Assembly (NCBI GenBank): GCA_050330195.1
Contig: JBHJOB010000025.1
Location: forward strand, 1 to 64,000
Source of the DNA: JAHQVI01 sp050330195
GTDB lineage: Bacteria; Pseudomonadota; Alphaproteobacteria; Rhizobiales; Rhodomicrobiaceae
Reading direction: 5' to 3'
DNA length: 64,000 nt
In this document: piece after piece, positions 52,248-61,347 of the stretch
How the letters are laid out: every line of letters begins with the position of its first letter
Position numbering within the stretch: the stretch's first letter is position 1
Notes under the pieces: model-generated
What the model saw: only the letters and a program-made list of their open reading frames with translations
Databases searched by the model: none
Told to the model about the DNA's origin: nothing
Translations under genes and position numbers: made by a program

Positions 52248-52643
52248 TCAGCTCAGGACACCCTGACGCGCTGCATAGGTCGAAAAGGCAAAGACCGCTG
52301 TGCTGACCATTGCGGCGCTCCAGATTTTACGTCCGCGCTCATCGCCGCCGCCCAGCTGCGCCTTGCCGCTGAGCCAGATCAGACCGTAAAAGCAGCCCTG
52401 CGCAAGCAGGCCGCAGCCAAGCAACCAGACGGCGGCGTGGCTTTTCACGAGCAGCGCGATGCCCGCCGCGCCATAGAGGCATATGGAGAGCAGCGTGAAT
52501 CCGAGCCATATGCGTTCATGGAAAGCGGGAGCCGCCACTTGCCGGTTTCCGCGTTTGGCCGACCATGCAGACCGAAGAGTCAACAGCGCCAGCAATGCGG
52601 CCGCCGAGTAAAACAGCCCCAAGCTCTGAGCGATCCAACTCAT
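52248..52643 (-). CDS. small membrane protein between infB and rbfA, 131 aa
   Basis: The product has four hydrophobic segments (residues about 3-22, 46-66, 72-95 and 105-125), so it is an inner-membrane protein of unknown role. ATG at 52643 begins before the first helix and follows GGGAGGCAACC. The longer frame adds a basic N-terminus without support. It interrupts the usual infB-rbfA neighbourhood. Confidence 0.65.
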   Translation of the reverse strand: MSWIAQSLGLFYSAAALLALLTLRSAWSAKRGNRQVAAPAFHERIWLGFTLLSICLYGAAGIALLVKSHAAVWLLGCGLLAQGCFYGLIWLSGKAQLGGGDERGRKIWSAAMVSTAVFAFSTYAARQGVLS

Positions 52644-52731
52644 CGGTCTGGTTGCCTCCCGGCACATGCAATTCAGGCGACGCACAGGGAGGCGCAAAGC
52701 CCACGGCACGTCGCCTGAAATCATGTCTGAA

Positions 52732-55428
52732 TCACAGCGTCCGCTTCACCTCTTCGACGCGGAAGCACTCGATGATGTCGCCCTGCTTGAGGTCGTGGTA
52801 GTTCTCGAAGCCCATGCCGCATTCCTGACCGGCCTGAACCTCCTTCACCTCGTCCTTGAAGCGCTTGAGCGTGCCCAGCTTGCCTTCGTGGATCACGACG
52901 TTGTCGCGGATCAGGCGGACATGCGCGCCGCGCTCCACCTTGCCCTCGGTCACGCGGCAACCGGCAACCTTGCCGACCTTGGTGATGTTGAACACTTCGA
53001 GGATTTCCGCGTTGCCGAGGAACGTCTCGCGCAGCGTCGGATCGAGAAGGCCGGACATGGCCGCTTTGATATCGTCCACGAGATCGTAGATGATATTGTA
53101 ATAGCGGATCTCGACATCGGAACGGTCCGCCAACTCCTTGGCCTGCGCGTTGGCGCGGACATTGAAGCCGAAGACCGCCGCGTTCGAAGCGCCTGCCAGC
53201 GAGATGTCGGATTCGGTGATGCCGCCGACACCCGTATGGACAAGCCTTGCGGCGACTTCGTCGGTCCCCAATCCATGAAGAGCCGCCGCGATCGCCTCGA
53301 CCGAGCCCTGCACGTCGCCCTTGATGATCAGCGGGAACTCTTTCTTGCCCGCTTCACTGAGCTGACTCATCATCTGCTCAAGCGAGGAGCGCCGTCCCGC
53401 GCCGACAGACTTGAGATCGCGCAGCTTGCGCTGGCGATAGGCCGTCAGTTCACGGGCGCGAGCGTCATTCTCGACGACAGCCAACTGATCGCCGGCTTCC
53501 GGCGCGCTGTCGAAACCGAGAATTTCAACCGGCACCGACGGCCCGGCGGAAACGATGTGATCGCCCTTGTCGTTGATCAGCGCGCGAACACGGCCCCAGG
53601 CACGGCCTGCGACGACAATGTCGCCGACCTTCAGCGTGCCGCGCTGGATGAGCACGGTGCCGACCGGTCCACGGCCGCGTTCCAGCTTGGCTTCGATGAC
53701 GACGCCTTCGGCCGGACGATTCGGATTGGCCCGGAGTTCGAGAACTTCGGCCTGCAATGCGATCATCTCCAGCAGCTTGTCGAGATTGGTGCCTTCCTTG
53801 GCCGAAACCTCAATTTCAAGCGTATCGCCGCCCATGCTTTCGACGACGATCTCATGCTGAAGCAGCTCGGTTCGCACACGCTGGGGTTCGGCGTCCGGCT
53901 TGTCGATCTTGTTGATCGCAAGAATGATCGGAACTTCCGCCGCCTTGGCGTGATTGATCGCCTCGACCGTCTGGGGCATCACGCCGTCATCGGCCGCGAC
54001 CACGAGAATGACGATATCCGTCACCTTCGCGCCGCGCGAACGCATCGCCGTAAAGGCGGCGTGGCCCGGCGTGTCGATGAAGCTGATCGTGGCGCCGTCT
54101 TCGGTCATTACCTGATAGGCGCCGATATGCTGGGTTATGCCTCCCGCTTCACCGGCCACGACATTTGCCTTGCGAAGCGAATCGAGCAGCGAGGTCTTGC
54201 CGTGGTCCACATGGCCCATGATGGTCACGACAGGAGCGCGAGGCTGGAGATCGCCGGTATCGTCCTTCGTTCCGATGAAGCCTTCCTCGACATCGGCCTC
54301 CGAGACGCGCTTCATCGTATGACCGAACTCGTCGATGATCAGCTCGGCCATATCGGCGTCGATCACGTCATTGATCTTGTGCATCTGGCCTTGCTTCATG
54401 AGGAATTTGATGATGTCGACGGCGCGTTCCGCCATGCGGTTGCCGAGTTCCTGAATCGTGATGGCCTCGGGAACCTGCACTTCGCGAACGATCTTCTTGC
54501 GCGGCTCGGCTTGCCCCATCGCCTGCTTCTTGAGCCGCTCTCTCTGTCGGCGCAACGAGGCAAGGGAGCGCTCGCGCTGATTGTCGTCGAATGCGTTCGT
54601 GATGGTAAGCTTCTGGCGGCCGCGCCGATCGTCTTCAACCCGTTTGACCGGAGGCGTGCGCTCGACCTTGCCGCCCTTCTTGGCGGCAGCGCCGGTGCGG
54701 CCCCGGCCAGGCGAATCATCATCGCGGGCAGCGGGCCCCTCATCGCCGCGCGTTTCGCGCAGCGGTCTGCGAGCCGTGTCTGCGGCCTTCTTGGCGGTTT
54801 CAGCTTCACTTTCAGCCGTCTTGGCCCCGCGCGCCGTCGTTGCCGCAGGCTTGGCCTTGCCACGCGCAGCGGCAGGCTTTGCTTCCGCGGCGGGCTCGGC
54901 CCTGGCAGCGGCTGGTTCTTCTTCCGTCACGGCAGGCTGTTCGGCAGCTTTCTTTGCGTCTTCCGCCGCCTGTTTCCTGGCCTCCTCGGCAAGACGCTTT
55001 TCTTCTTCGGCGTGCTGACGCTCCTGCTCCACGCGTTCGCGGCGTTCGATTTCCTCACGCTTGCGGGATTCGACCAGAGCGCGGGCGCGGGCATCGACTT
55101 CGTCGGAGGAAAGCTCGCGCAGAACAGTTCGTGACTGCGGCTTGTCAGACGGGCGTCCATCGGATCTGCGTCCGCGCACATCACGCGGCGGTTTCGCCGC
55201 AGGCGCGCGCGGCGCAGCAGGCTTGGTCTCCTGAGGGACGGCCGCGACGGCTTCCTGCATCGTCAGGGGACGCTTGCTGCGCTTTTTCTCGACCACCACC
55301 GATTTCGAACGGCCATGACTGAAGTTCTGACGCACAACGCCAGACTCGACCGTCCGTTTGACGTTCAAGCTCATGGTCTTGCGTCCGGTATTGGCGGATT
55401 TTTCTTCGGGATCTTTCGTTTCGCTCAT
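52732..55428 (-). CDS. infB: translation initiation factor IF-2, 898 aa
   Basis: IF-2 is a GTPase that recruits initiator tRNA to the ribosome. A long charged, alanine-rich N-terminal region (~1-320) is followed by the G domain with GHVDHGKTSLLD, DTPGHAAF, NKIDKP and SAK, then domains II-IV. The start overlaps the end of the YlxR-type gene by ATGA, so translation is coupled. Its very long opposite-strand open frame is a GC artefact. Confidence 0.97.
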   Translation of the reverse strand: MSETKDPEEKSANTGRKTMSLNVKRTVESGVVRQNFSHGRSKSVVVEKKRSKRPLTMQEAVAAVPQETKPAAPRAPAAKPPRDVRGRRSDGRPSDKPQSRTVLRELSSDEVDARARALVESRKREEIERRERVEQERQHAEEEKRLAEEARKQAAEDAKKAAEQPAVTEEEPAAARAEPAAEAKPAAARGKAKPAATTARGAKTAESEAETAKKAADTARRPLRETRGDEGPAARDDDSPGRGRTGAAAKKGGKVERTPPVKRVEDDRRGRQKLTITNAFDDNQRERSLASLRRQRERLKKQAMGQAEPRKKIVREVQVPEAITIQELGNRMAERAVDIIKFLMKQGQMHKINDVIDADMAELIIDEFGHTMKRVSEADVEEGFIGTKDDTGDLQPRAPVVTIMGHVDHGKTSLLDSLRKANVVAGEAGGITQHIGAYQVMTEDGATISFIDTPGHAAFTAMRSRGAKVTDIVILVVAADDGVMPQTVEAINHAKAAEVPIILAINKIDKPDAEPQRVRTELLQHEIVVESMGGDTLEIEVSAKEGTNLDKLLEMIALQAEVLELRANPNRPAEGVVIEAKLERGRGPVGTVLIQRGTLKVGDIVVAGRAWGRVRALINDKGDHIVSAGPSVPVEILGFDSAPEAGDQLAVVENDARARELTAYRQRKLRDLKSVGAGRRSSLEQMMSQLSEAGKKEFPLIIKGDVQGSVEAIAAALHGLGTDEVAARLVHTGVGGITESDISLAGASNAAVFGFNVRANAQAKELADRSDVEIRYYNIIYDLVDDIKAAMSGLLDPTLRETFLGNAEILEVFNITKVGKVAGCRVTEGKVERGAHVRLIRDNVVIHEGKLGTLKRFKDEVKEVQAGQECGMGFENYHDLKQGDIIECFRVEEVKRTL

Positions 55429-56093
55429 GCCTTGTCCTGTTCCGGCGTATCCACAATGGGCCCTGTCGCCGGATGTGGTCCCATATAAACACTATAACGT
55501 CTGGCCGACCGAATGAATGTCTGGCCGGTGCCCCCATCCGCAACAGCGGCATGGTTAACATTCGATTTTCCCAGCGCCGCGCTCAGTTCGGCGGAGCCAA
55601 AACATGTAACCGGATCGAATTCCCGCGCCTGAGGCGGCAACAATGCGTGCGCCAGGCGATCCAGCTTGCGGCATCCATCGAAGGATGCGTCTGATGCGTG
55701 AACGAGAATGCGCGTATTCCCGCTTTTTATCGCTTTTTCGACCTTCGCGAAACCGGCCACGATATTGCCGGCCTTGTTCGCAAGAGCCAGATCCTGCATG
55801 GCCGCGCGGCGCAGCAGGCTTGCCACAAGATCGGCTAAATCCGCGTCGGCCGCAACAGCTTGTTTGAATCCGCGAGAAAAAGCCTGGCGGCGAACGGCTT
55901 CGGCAACAGCCTCCCGGTTCGCCATGATCCAAACGCCGCGTCCCGGCAGCTTCCGTTTTATATCTGGCACAACCCGCCCGTCGGGGTCCAGAACGAAGCG
56001 CAAAAGCTCCTCCTCCCGGACACGCGAGCGAGTAAGAGCGCACTGCCGAACCGGTATTCTCTTCTCTTTACCCTCTTCACAAACAGAATTCAC
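55425..56093 (-). CDS. RNA-binding YlxR (DUF448) protein fused to an L7Ae-like domain, 222 aa
   Basis: N-terminal YlxR: PVRQCALTRSRVREEELLRFVLDPDGRVVPDIKRKLPGRGVW. The C-terminal half (LLRRAAMQDLALANKAGNIVAGFAKVEKAIKSGN) is L7Ae-like, a fusion common in Alphaproteobacteria. YlxR proteins bind RNA, and Bacillus homologues have been tied to RNase P; the role here is not shown. The start is uncertain: GTG 56093 or 56084; the ORF frame's first codon at 56162 is upstream of plausible signals. The stop overlaps the infB start. Confidence 0.85.
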   Translation of the reverse strand: MNSVCEEGKEKRIPVRQCALTRSRVREEELLRFVLDPDGRVVPDIKRKLPGRGVWIMANREAVAEAVRRQAFSRGFKQAVAADADLADLVASLLRRAAMQDLALANKAGNIVAGFAKVEKAIKSGNTRILVHASDASFDGCRKLDRLAHALLPPQAREFDPVTCFGSAELSAALGKSNVNHAAVADGGTGQTFIRSARRYSVYMGPHPATGPIVDTPEQDKA

Positions 56094-56177
56094 GAACGCA
56101 ATTGGCCTCAATAACAAAGTCTGTGCAAAGCTGTTTCCCTGACGACACAGCCAAGGCTGCAAATCGAAGTGCTAATC

Positions 56178-57833
56178 TCAGCTATTGCCTGGCTCAACTT
56201 CTGTTTCGGCGACGCTTTCCGCCTCGCCATCAAATGCGTCTTCCTCGTCTTCCGCCTCATCAGGCTCGGGCTCCGGTTCCGGCTCGATCCAGCCTGCGTG
56301 AATCCGGGCATTCAGAATCAACTGCTCGGCTTCATCACGAGTTAAATCGAATTCTTCTAAAAAGCCCTTATGACGGGTCGACGCGCCGTCTTTTTTCTCG
56401 GTCCAGCCGATCAGGTCGTCCGTCGCGCAATCAGCCAGGTCCTCGACGGACTTGACACCGTTCTCGCCTAGCGAAACCAGCATCGAGCGGCTCAGTCCGG
56501 GCATCTCGGTCAGATCGTCCTCGACGCCAAGCTCTCGCCGTTTCTCGTCGAGTTCCGTCTCGCGGCGCTCCAGATACTCGACGGCGCGGTTCTGGATCTC
56601 GGACGCCATCGCCTCATCGAAGCCCTCGATCTCGGCGATCTCGGACAGTTCGACATAGGCGATTTCTTCAACGGAAGCGAAACCTTCGGAAGCAAGCAAC
56701 TGCGCGATGACCTCGTCGACGTCGAGCGCTTCCATGAACATGTTGGAACGTTCGTTGAATTCCTTCTGCCGGCGCTCGGATTCCTCTGCGTCGGTGAGAA
56801 TGTCGATATCCCATCCGGTGAGTTGCGAAGCCAGCCGCACATTCTGGCCGCGGCGACCGATCGCAAGACTAAGCTGGTCATCGGGCACGACGACTTCAAT
56901 ACGTTCGGCATCCTCGTCGAGAACGACCTTGGAGACCTCCGCCGGCGCCAGCGCGTTCACGATGAAGGTTGCCGCATCGGGCGACCAGGGGATGATGTCG
57001 ATCTTCTCGCCCTGCAGTTCATTGACGACGGCCTGAACGCGCGAGCCGCGCATACCGACGCAGGCGCCGACAGGGTCGATCGAGGTGTCGTTCGAGATCA
57101 CCGCGATCTTCGCCCGGCTCCCCGGATCGCGCGCGACCGACTTGATCTGGACGACGCCATCGTAAATCTCCGGCACTTCCTGTGCAAAAAGCTTGGCCAT
57201 GAATTCAGGCCGCGTGCGCGAGAGGAAGATCTGTGGTCCGCGCTGCTCGCGGCGGACATCGTAAATATAGGCGCGGATGCGATCGCCATAACGGTAGGAT
57301 TCGCGCGGCAGCGTCTCGTCGCGCCGCACCACGGCTTCCGCGCGGCCCAGATCCATGATCACATTGCCATATTCGACGCGCTTGACGATGCCATTGGCGA
57401 TGTCGCCGATGCGGTCCTTGTACTCCTCGAATTGCCGTTCGCGCTCGGCTTCGCGCACCTTCTGAACGATCACCTGCTTGGCGTTCTGCGCGGCGACGCG
57501 GCCGAAATCGAGAGGCGGGAGCGGTTCGGCGATGAAATCGCCAATGCTCGCTTCGGGGTTGCGCTTGAGCGCTTCCTTGAGCGAAATCTCCACGGCGTCC
57601 TGGACGACGTCCTCAACCACTTCCAGCAAACGGGACAGCCTGATCTCGCCGGTCCGGGGGTCGATCTCGGCGCGGATTTCATTCTCGCTGCCGTAACGCG
57701 ATTTGGCGGCTTTCTGAATGGCGTCTTCCATCGCGGCAATGACGAGCATCCGGTCAATCACCTTTTCGCGCGCCACCGCATCCGCGATTTGCAACAATTC
57801 CAGCTTATTCGCGCTAACACCTTGCTGCGCCAT
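56178..57833 (-). CDS. nusA: transcription termination/antitermination factor NusA, 551 aa
   Basis: NusA binds RNA polymerase and modulates pausing and termination. The N-terminal domain, an S1 domain (~130-200), two KH domains (with GACVGMRGSRVQ and IGRRGQNVRLASQ) and helix-hairpin-helix-type repeats are in order. The C-terminus is a very acidic tail (EPEPEPEPDEAEDEED). ATG at 57833 follows TGGAGTGAACTG and lies four bases after the rimP stop. Confidence 0.96.
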   Translation of the reverse strand: MAQQGVSANKLELLQIADAVAREKVIDRMLVIAAMEDAIQKAAKSRYGSENEIRAEIDPRTGEIRLSRLLEVVEDVVQDAVEISLKEALKRNPEASIGDFIAEPLPPLDFGRVAAQNAKQVIVQKVREAERERQFEEYKDRIGDIANGIVKRVEYGNVIMDLGRAEAVVRRDETLPRESYRYGDRIRAYIYDVRREQRGPQIFLSRTRPEFMAKLFAQEVPEIYDGVVQIKSVARDPGSRAKIAVISNDTSIDPVGACVGMRGSRVQAVVNELQGEKIDIIPWSPDAATFIVNALAPAEVSKVVLDEDAERIEVVVPDDQLSLAIGRRGQNVRLASQLTGWDIDILTDAEESERRQKEFNERSNMFMEALDVDEVIAQLLASEGFASVEEIAYVELSEIAEIEGFDEAMASEIQNRAVEYLERRETELDEKRRELGVEDDLTEMPGLSRSMLVSLGENGVKSVEDLADCATDDLIGWTEKKDGASTRHKGFLEEFDLTRDEAEQLILNARIHAGWIEPEPEPEPDEAEDEEDAFDGEAESVAETEVEPGNS

Positions 57834-57837
57834 CAGT

Positions 57838-58437
57838 TCACTCCAGAGTTTCGCCGGTTTCGCCCATTGGCGCACCGGTATTTTCAGCATTGTCAGCCGT
57901 TTGGGCCAGTTTCAGAAGATCGTCGGTCAGCACAAGCTTGGCGTCGCTGATCATGGACACCGGCAAGCCGACAATCTGCGGCCCCTCAAAATCCTTCAAC
58001 TCCATACGTAGCCGGGCCTCGCCATTCTCATATCCGTCGAGAATGCCGCGAAACCGGCGGCGGCCGTCAATCATCTCGCGCAATTCGATCTTGGCTTCGA
58101 ATCCGGCCCAATCGTCGAAATCGGAGGGACGAACCAACGGCCGGGCGATTCCGGGTGAGGAAACTTCCAGCACATAACCGCCCCGGATCGGGTCATGCGC
58201 GTCAAGCAACGGCGAAAGCTGTCTGCTGATATCCGCACAATCGTCAACCGAGATCACGCCGCCCGGGCGGTCGGCCATGATCTGCACGGTTGTGCCGCCC
58301 TGAGACGAAATCGACACTCTGACCAGCCGCAATCCGAGATCCTCGATAACAGGTTCGGCGAGCGCCGCGATCTGCGCCGCGACCCCGGATTCACGGATAA
58401 AGCGTTCTTGCAAATCGCCCCTCGCTGAGTCGGCCAT
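57838..58437 (-). CDS. rimP: ribosome maturation factor RimP, 199 aa
   Basis: RimP is needed for 30S maturation. The N-terminal LAEPVIEDLGLRLVRVSIS and the VSSPGIARPL motif are characteristic, and the C-terminal SH3-like part is present. It is the first gene of the rimP-nusA-ylxR-infB operon. Confidence 0.95.
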   Translation of the reverse strand: MADSARGDLQERFIRESGVAAQIAALAEPVIEDLGLRLVRVSISSQGGTTVQIMADRPGGVISVDDCADISRQLSPLLDAHDPIRGGYVLEVSSPGIARPLVRPSDFDDWAGFEAKIELREMIDGRRRFRGILDGYENGEARLRMELKDFEGPQIVGLPVSMISDAKLVLTDDLLKLAQTADNAENTGAPMGETGETLE

Positions 58438-58480
58438 TCCAGCTAACGAGATACCCTACGTGTCGCGTTGGAGAAATCCC

Positions 58481-58514
58481 AAAAAGAAAGAGCGGACCCG
58501 TCCCGGGCCCACTC
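58481..58514 (-). terminator. intrinsic terminator after trmB
   Basis: On the minus strand GAGTGGGCCC and GGGTCCGCTC form a ten-base-pair stem with two wobble pairs, followed by TTTCTTTTT. It lies about 120 bases after the trmB stop and 45 bases before the rimP start. Confidence 0.85.
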
Positions 58515-58632
58515 TCCACAGTCGAGATGATCATGAGCACGGCTAATGTAAAAAACTTTTTTGGAATATGCAAGGCTGGCTTGCAGAAAATGCATATCGC
58601 TCGTGAAGAAATCTTTACGGCATTATCGCGCG

Positions 58633-59346
58633 TCAACTTCGCCGAAACACGAAAAACTCGCAGGCCCGCCCTGCGGCAATGGCTTTTTCGGCATATCGCG
58701 TCAAGGGCCAGTCTGCCGGACGCTCCGGAAGCAGTCCCGACTCCGACTCGAATTGCGCAGACGCATCAATGCCTTCAACGACCATTTCCGCATAATCGGC
58801 AATATCGGTTGCAAAGCGCAACTCCGCGCCGGGCTTCATGACGCGAGCCAGCAGCGCCAGACCTTCATCGGTCAGAATGCGGCGCTTGCGGTGCCTCTTT
58901 TTCGGCCAGGGATCGGGAAAAAGTACGAATACGCGACCGATGCTTGCCGGCGGCAGCCAGTCGAGCAGGTGCCGGGCGTCGTCGTCATAAAGCCTGACAG
59001 TCCGCAACCCCGCCTCATCAACACCCCGAACGGCCTTGGCCACGCCATTTACGAACGGTTCGCAGCCGATCAGGCCGATCTCGGGATGTTCGCCAGCCTG
59101 CCACAGCAGATGCTCGCCGGCGCCGAAACCGATTTCCAGCCAGACCCCCTCTACGGGGATGGGAAAAAGCGCGGCGGGCTGTGCGGGCGGCGGCTGCGTC
59201 GGATCGATGCGCAGCGCCGGAAGTCTTGTGGCGAGCAACTCCGCCTGGTTCGATTTCAGCGGCCTGCCGACGCGCCGGCCATGCAGATGGCGGCGTTCTC
59301 TGAAGGTTTCGTCATTGCCCTTCAAGCTGAACGCCGCCTCACTCAT
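58633..59346 (-). CDS. trmB: tRNA (guanine-46-N7)-methyltransferase TrmB, 237 aa
   Basis: The Rossmann-fold SAM-binding segment WLEIGFGAGEHLLWQA and the FPDPWPKKRHRKRRI motif are diagnostic. The start ATG is two bases before the metK stop, so the two are likely cotranscribed. Confidence 0.96.
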   Translation of the reverse strand: MSEAAFSLKGNDETFRERRHLHGRRVGRPLKSNQAELLATRLPALRIDPTQPPPAQPAALFPIPVEGVWLEIGFGAGEHLLWQAGEHPEIGLIGCEPFVNGVAKAVRGVDEAGLRTVRLYDDDARHLLDWLPPASIGRVFVLFPDPWPKKRHRKRRILTDEGLALLARVMKPGAELRFATDIADYAEMVVEGIDASAQFESESGLLPERPADWPLTRYAEKAIAAGRACEFFVFRRS

Positions 59347-59348
59347 GG

Positions 59349-60518
59349 CTACGTCAAAGCCGCCTTGATCGGCTCTACGAGATCGAGCTTTTCCCAGGAA
59401 AAGCCGCCATCATTGTCCGGCGTACGCCCGAAATGGCCGTAGGCTGCGGTGCGCTCGTAAACCGGACGGCTGAGGCCCAGATGCTCGCGAATGCCGCGCG
59501 GGCTGAGGTTCATGACCTCGTTCAACGCCTTTTCCAGCTTCATTTCATCAACCCGGCCGGTTCCGTAGAAATCGACGTAGATCGAAAGCGGCTTGGAGAT
59601 GCCGATGGCGTAGGATAGCTGGATGGAGCATTTCTCCGCCAGTTCGGCCGCGACGACATTCTTGGCCAGATAGCGTGCGGCATAGGCTGCCGAGCGGTCG
59701 ACCTTGGTCGGATCCTTGCCGGAGAACGCGCCGCCGCCATGAGGCGCCGCTCCGCCATAGGTATCGACAATGATCTTGCGTCCGGTCAGACCGGCGTCGC
59801 CATCGGGACCGCCAACGACGAAACGTCCCGTCGGATTGACGTAGAATTCGTCCTCTGGCGGCATCCAGCCACGGGGAATGATGTCTTCCACGAAGCCGCG
59901 CACGACTTCGCGAACGCGTTCCTGACTGACATCTTCCTGATGCTGAGTCGAGACGACGATCGAGGTTGTCTTGACCGGCTTGCCGTTTTCGTAAAGCAAC
60001 GTCACTTGGCTCTTGGCGTCGGGGCCAAGCTCGGGAACGGTCCCGGCGTGCCTCGCCTTGGCCATTTCGTGAAGAATGCGGTGAGCGTAATGGATGGGGG
60101 CGGGCATGTACTCCTCGGTTTCGGTGCAACCGTAACCGAACATGATGCCCTGATCGCCAGCGCCTTCATCCTTGTCTTCAGCGGCGTCAACGCCCTGCGC
60201 AATGTCGCTGGACTGTTCATGCACGTAGCACTGGAATTCAAGATTCCGCCAGTCGAAGCCGGGCTGTTCATAGCCGATTTCCCTGACGCATCGGCGGGCG
60301 GCTTCTTCCATCATCTCGTGGGTCACGCTTTCCGGCCCGCGGGTCTCGCCAGCCAGAATGACGCGATTTGTCGTTGTCAGCGTTTCAACCGCAACACGGG
60401 AATGTGGGTCCGCGCCTAAATAAAGATCGACGATTGAATCAGAAATCCGGTCGCAGACCTTGTCGGGATGGCCCTCAGACACGGACTCACTCGTAAACAG
60501 ATATTGAGCGCGAGACAC
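59349..60518 (-). CDS. metK: S-adenosylmethionine synthase, 389 aa
   Basis: The enzyme makes SAM from methionine and ATP. FTSESVSEGHPDKVCD at the N-terminus, GDQGIMFGYGCTE and GGGAFSGKDPTKVDRSAAY are conserved signatures. The start is GTG (60518) with AAGGGGG six bases before it. No SAM riboswitch could be recognised in the ~100-base leader. Confidence 0.97.
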   Translation of the reverse strand: MSRAQYLFTSESVSEGHPDKVCDRISDSIVDLYLGADPHSRVAVETLTTTNRVILAGETRGPESVTHEMMEEAARRCVREIGYEQPGFDWRNLEFQCYVHEQSSDIAQGVDAAEDKDEGAGDQGIMFGYGCTETEEYMPAPIHYAHRILHEMAKARHAGTVPELGPDAKSQVTLLYENGKPVKTTSIVVSTQHQEDVSQERVREVVRGFVEDIIPRGWMPPEDEFYVNPTGRFVVGGPDGDAGLTGRKIIVDTYGGAAPHGGGAFSGKDPTKVDRSAAYAARYLAKNVVAAELAEKCSIQLSYAIGISKPLSIYVDFYGTGRVDEMKLEKALNEVMNLSPRGIREHLGLSRPVYERTAAYGHFGRTPDNDGGFSWEKLDLVEPIKAALT

Positions 60519-60620
60519 TCAAAACCCCCTTTCACTAATCATGCAGGAAACAGCGCAAGAATAGGGGCTACGCCCGAAAGACGCAACCCTCCAGCAGAAA
60601 ATCCCGCAAGTTATCACGAA

Positions 60621-61133
60621 TTAATCAGCAGGCTGAGCTGAAACCGCGCGCAGATTCGTTGCCTCGATGGCTACGTCTTCACTCAGAGCGCGGACGAGTT
60701 CAACAACACGTTTGCGGACTTTCGGATCGGTGATCTTGACGAATGCTCTATTAAGCTCCAATCCGTCGCGACTATTAAGGAAATCTAGTAAAAATGCTTC
60801 CGTTTTTGACTCCGCGAAGCCTGCATTCGGCGTAACGCCGCGGCTTGCCAGAAGCGCCTGAGCGTCCTCGAAGAAGAACTGTACGGGGACGTCCAAAATC
60901 TGAGAAAGCTGAAAAAGTCGACTGGCGCCGATGCGATTGGTGCCTTTCTCATATTTCTGGATCTGCTGGAATGTCAGACCCATTTTTTCCCCCAACTTTT
61001 CCTGGCTCATGCCGATGACCATGCGGCGAAGCCGAACCCGGCTCCCTACATGAATGTCCATTGGATTGGGCTTGCGCCCTTGGGTTTCCAACTGATTTTC
61101 CGTGCCCCCCGGCGACGTTTGCTCGCGTCCCAT
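60621..61133 (-). CDS. XRE-family transcriptional regulator beside metK, 170 aa
   Basis: The helix-turn-helix (VRLRRMVIGMSQEKLGEKMGLTFQQIQKYEKGTNRI) lies at about residues 33-85. The C-terminal ~70 residues are helical and of unknown function. A regulator of this type between lnt and metK is common in Hyphomicrobiales. The first ~25 residues look unconserved, so a later start at residue 25 (MDIHVG) is possible. Confidence 0.85.
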   Translation of the reverse strand: MGREQTSPGGTENQLETQGRKPNPMDIHVGSRVRLRRMVIGMSQEKLGEKMGLTFQQIQKYEKGTNRIGASRLFQLSQILDVPVQFFFEDAQALLASRGVTPNAGFAESKTEAFLLDFLNSRDGLELNRAFVKITDPKVRKRVVELVRALSEDVAIEATNLRAVSAQPAD

Positions 61134-61347
61134 TGTCCCAATTGTGCCCTGTTCACTACGTGCTTCGACAACGCGCTGACTAATATATCAGCCCTACACA
61201 ATGCTCGGTTGTAAGCCCCCGATGCCTCGCGCGTCAAGAAATAAGAAACGCAACCATAAGTTGTGCCCAACGGCGCTCTTGACTTTCTGTATGTCCATCA
61301 ACCGATTAGCTAAGCCGGATTACTCGCTTTGCTTGATAATTTTCAAA

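Noticed and set aside
52666..55134. 822-codon open frame opposite infB
   Set aside because: It is entirely antisense to infB, whose domains and motifs are unmistakable; long antisense frames are common in GC-rich DNA.
60519..60620. possible SAM riboswitch before metK
   Set aside because: The ~100-base leader shows no recognisable SAM-I, SAM-II or SAM-V core; Infernal/Rfam search would be decisive.
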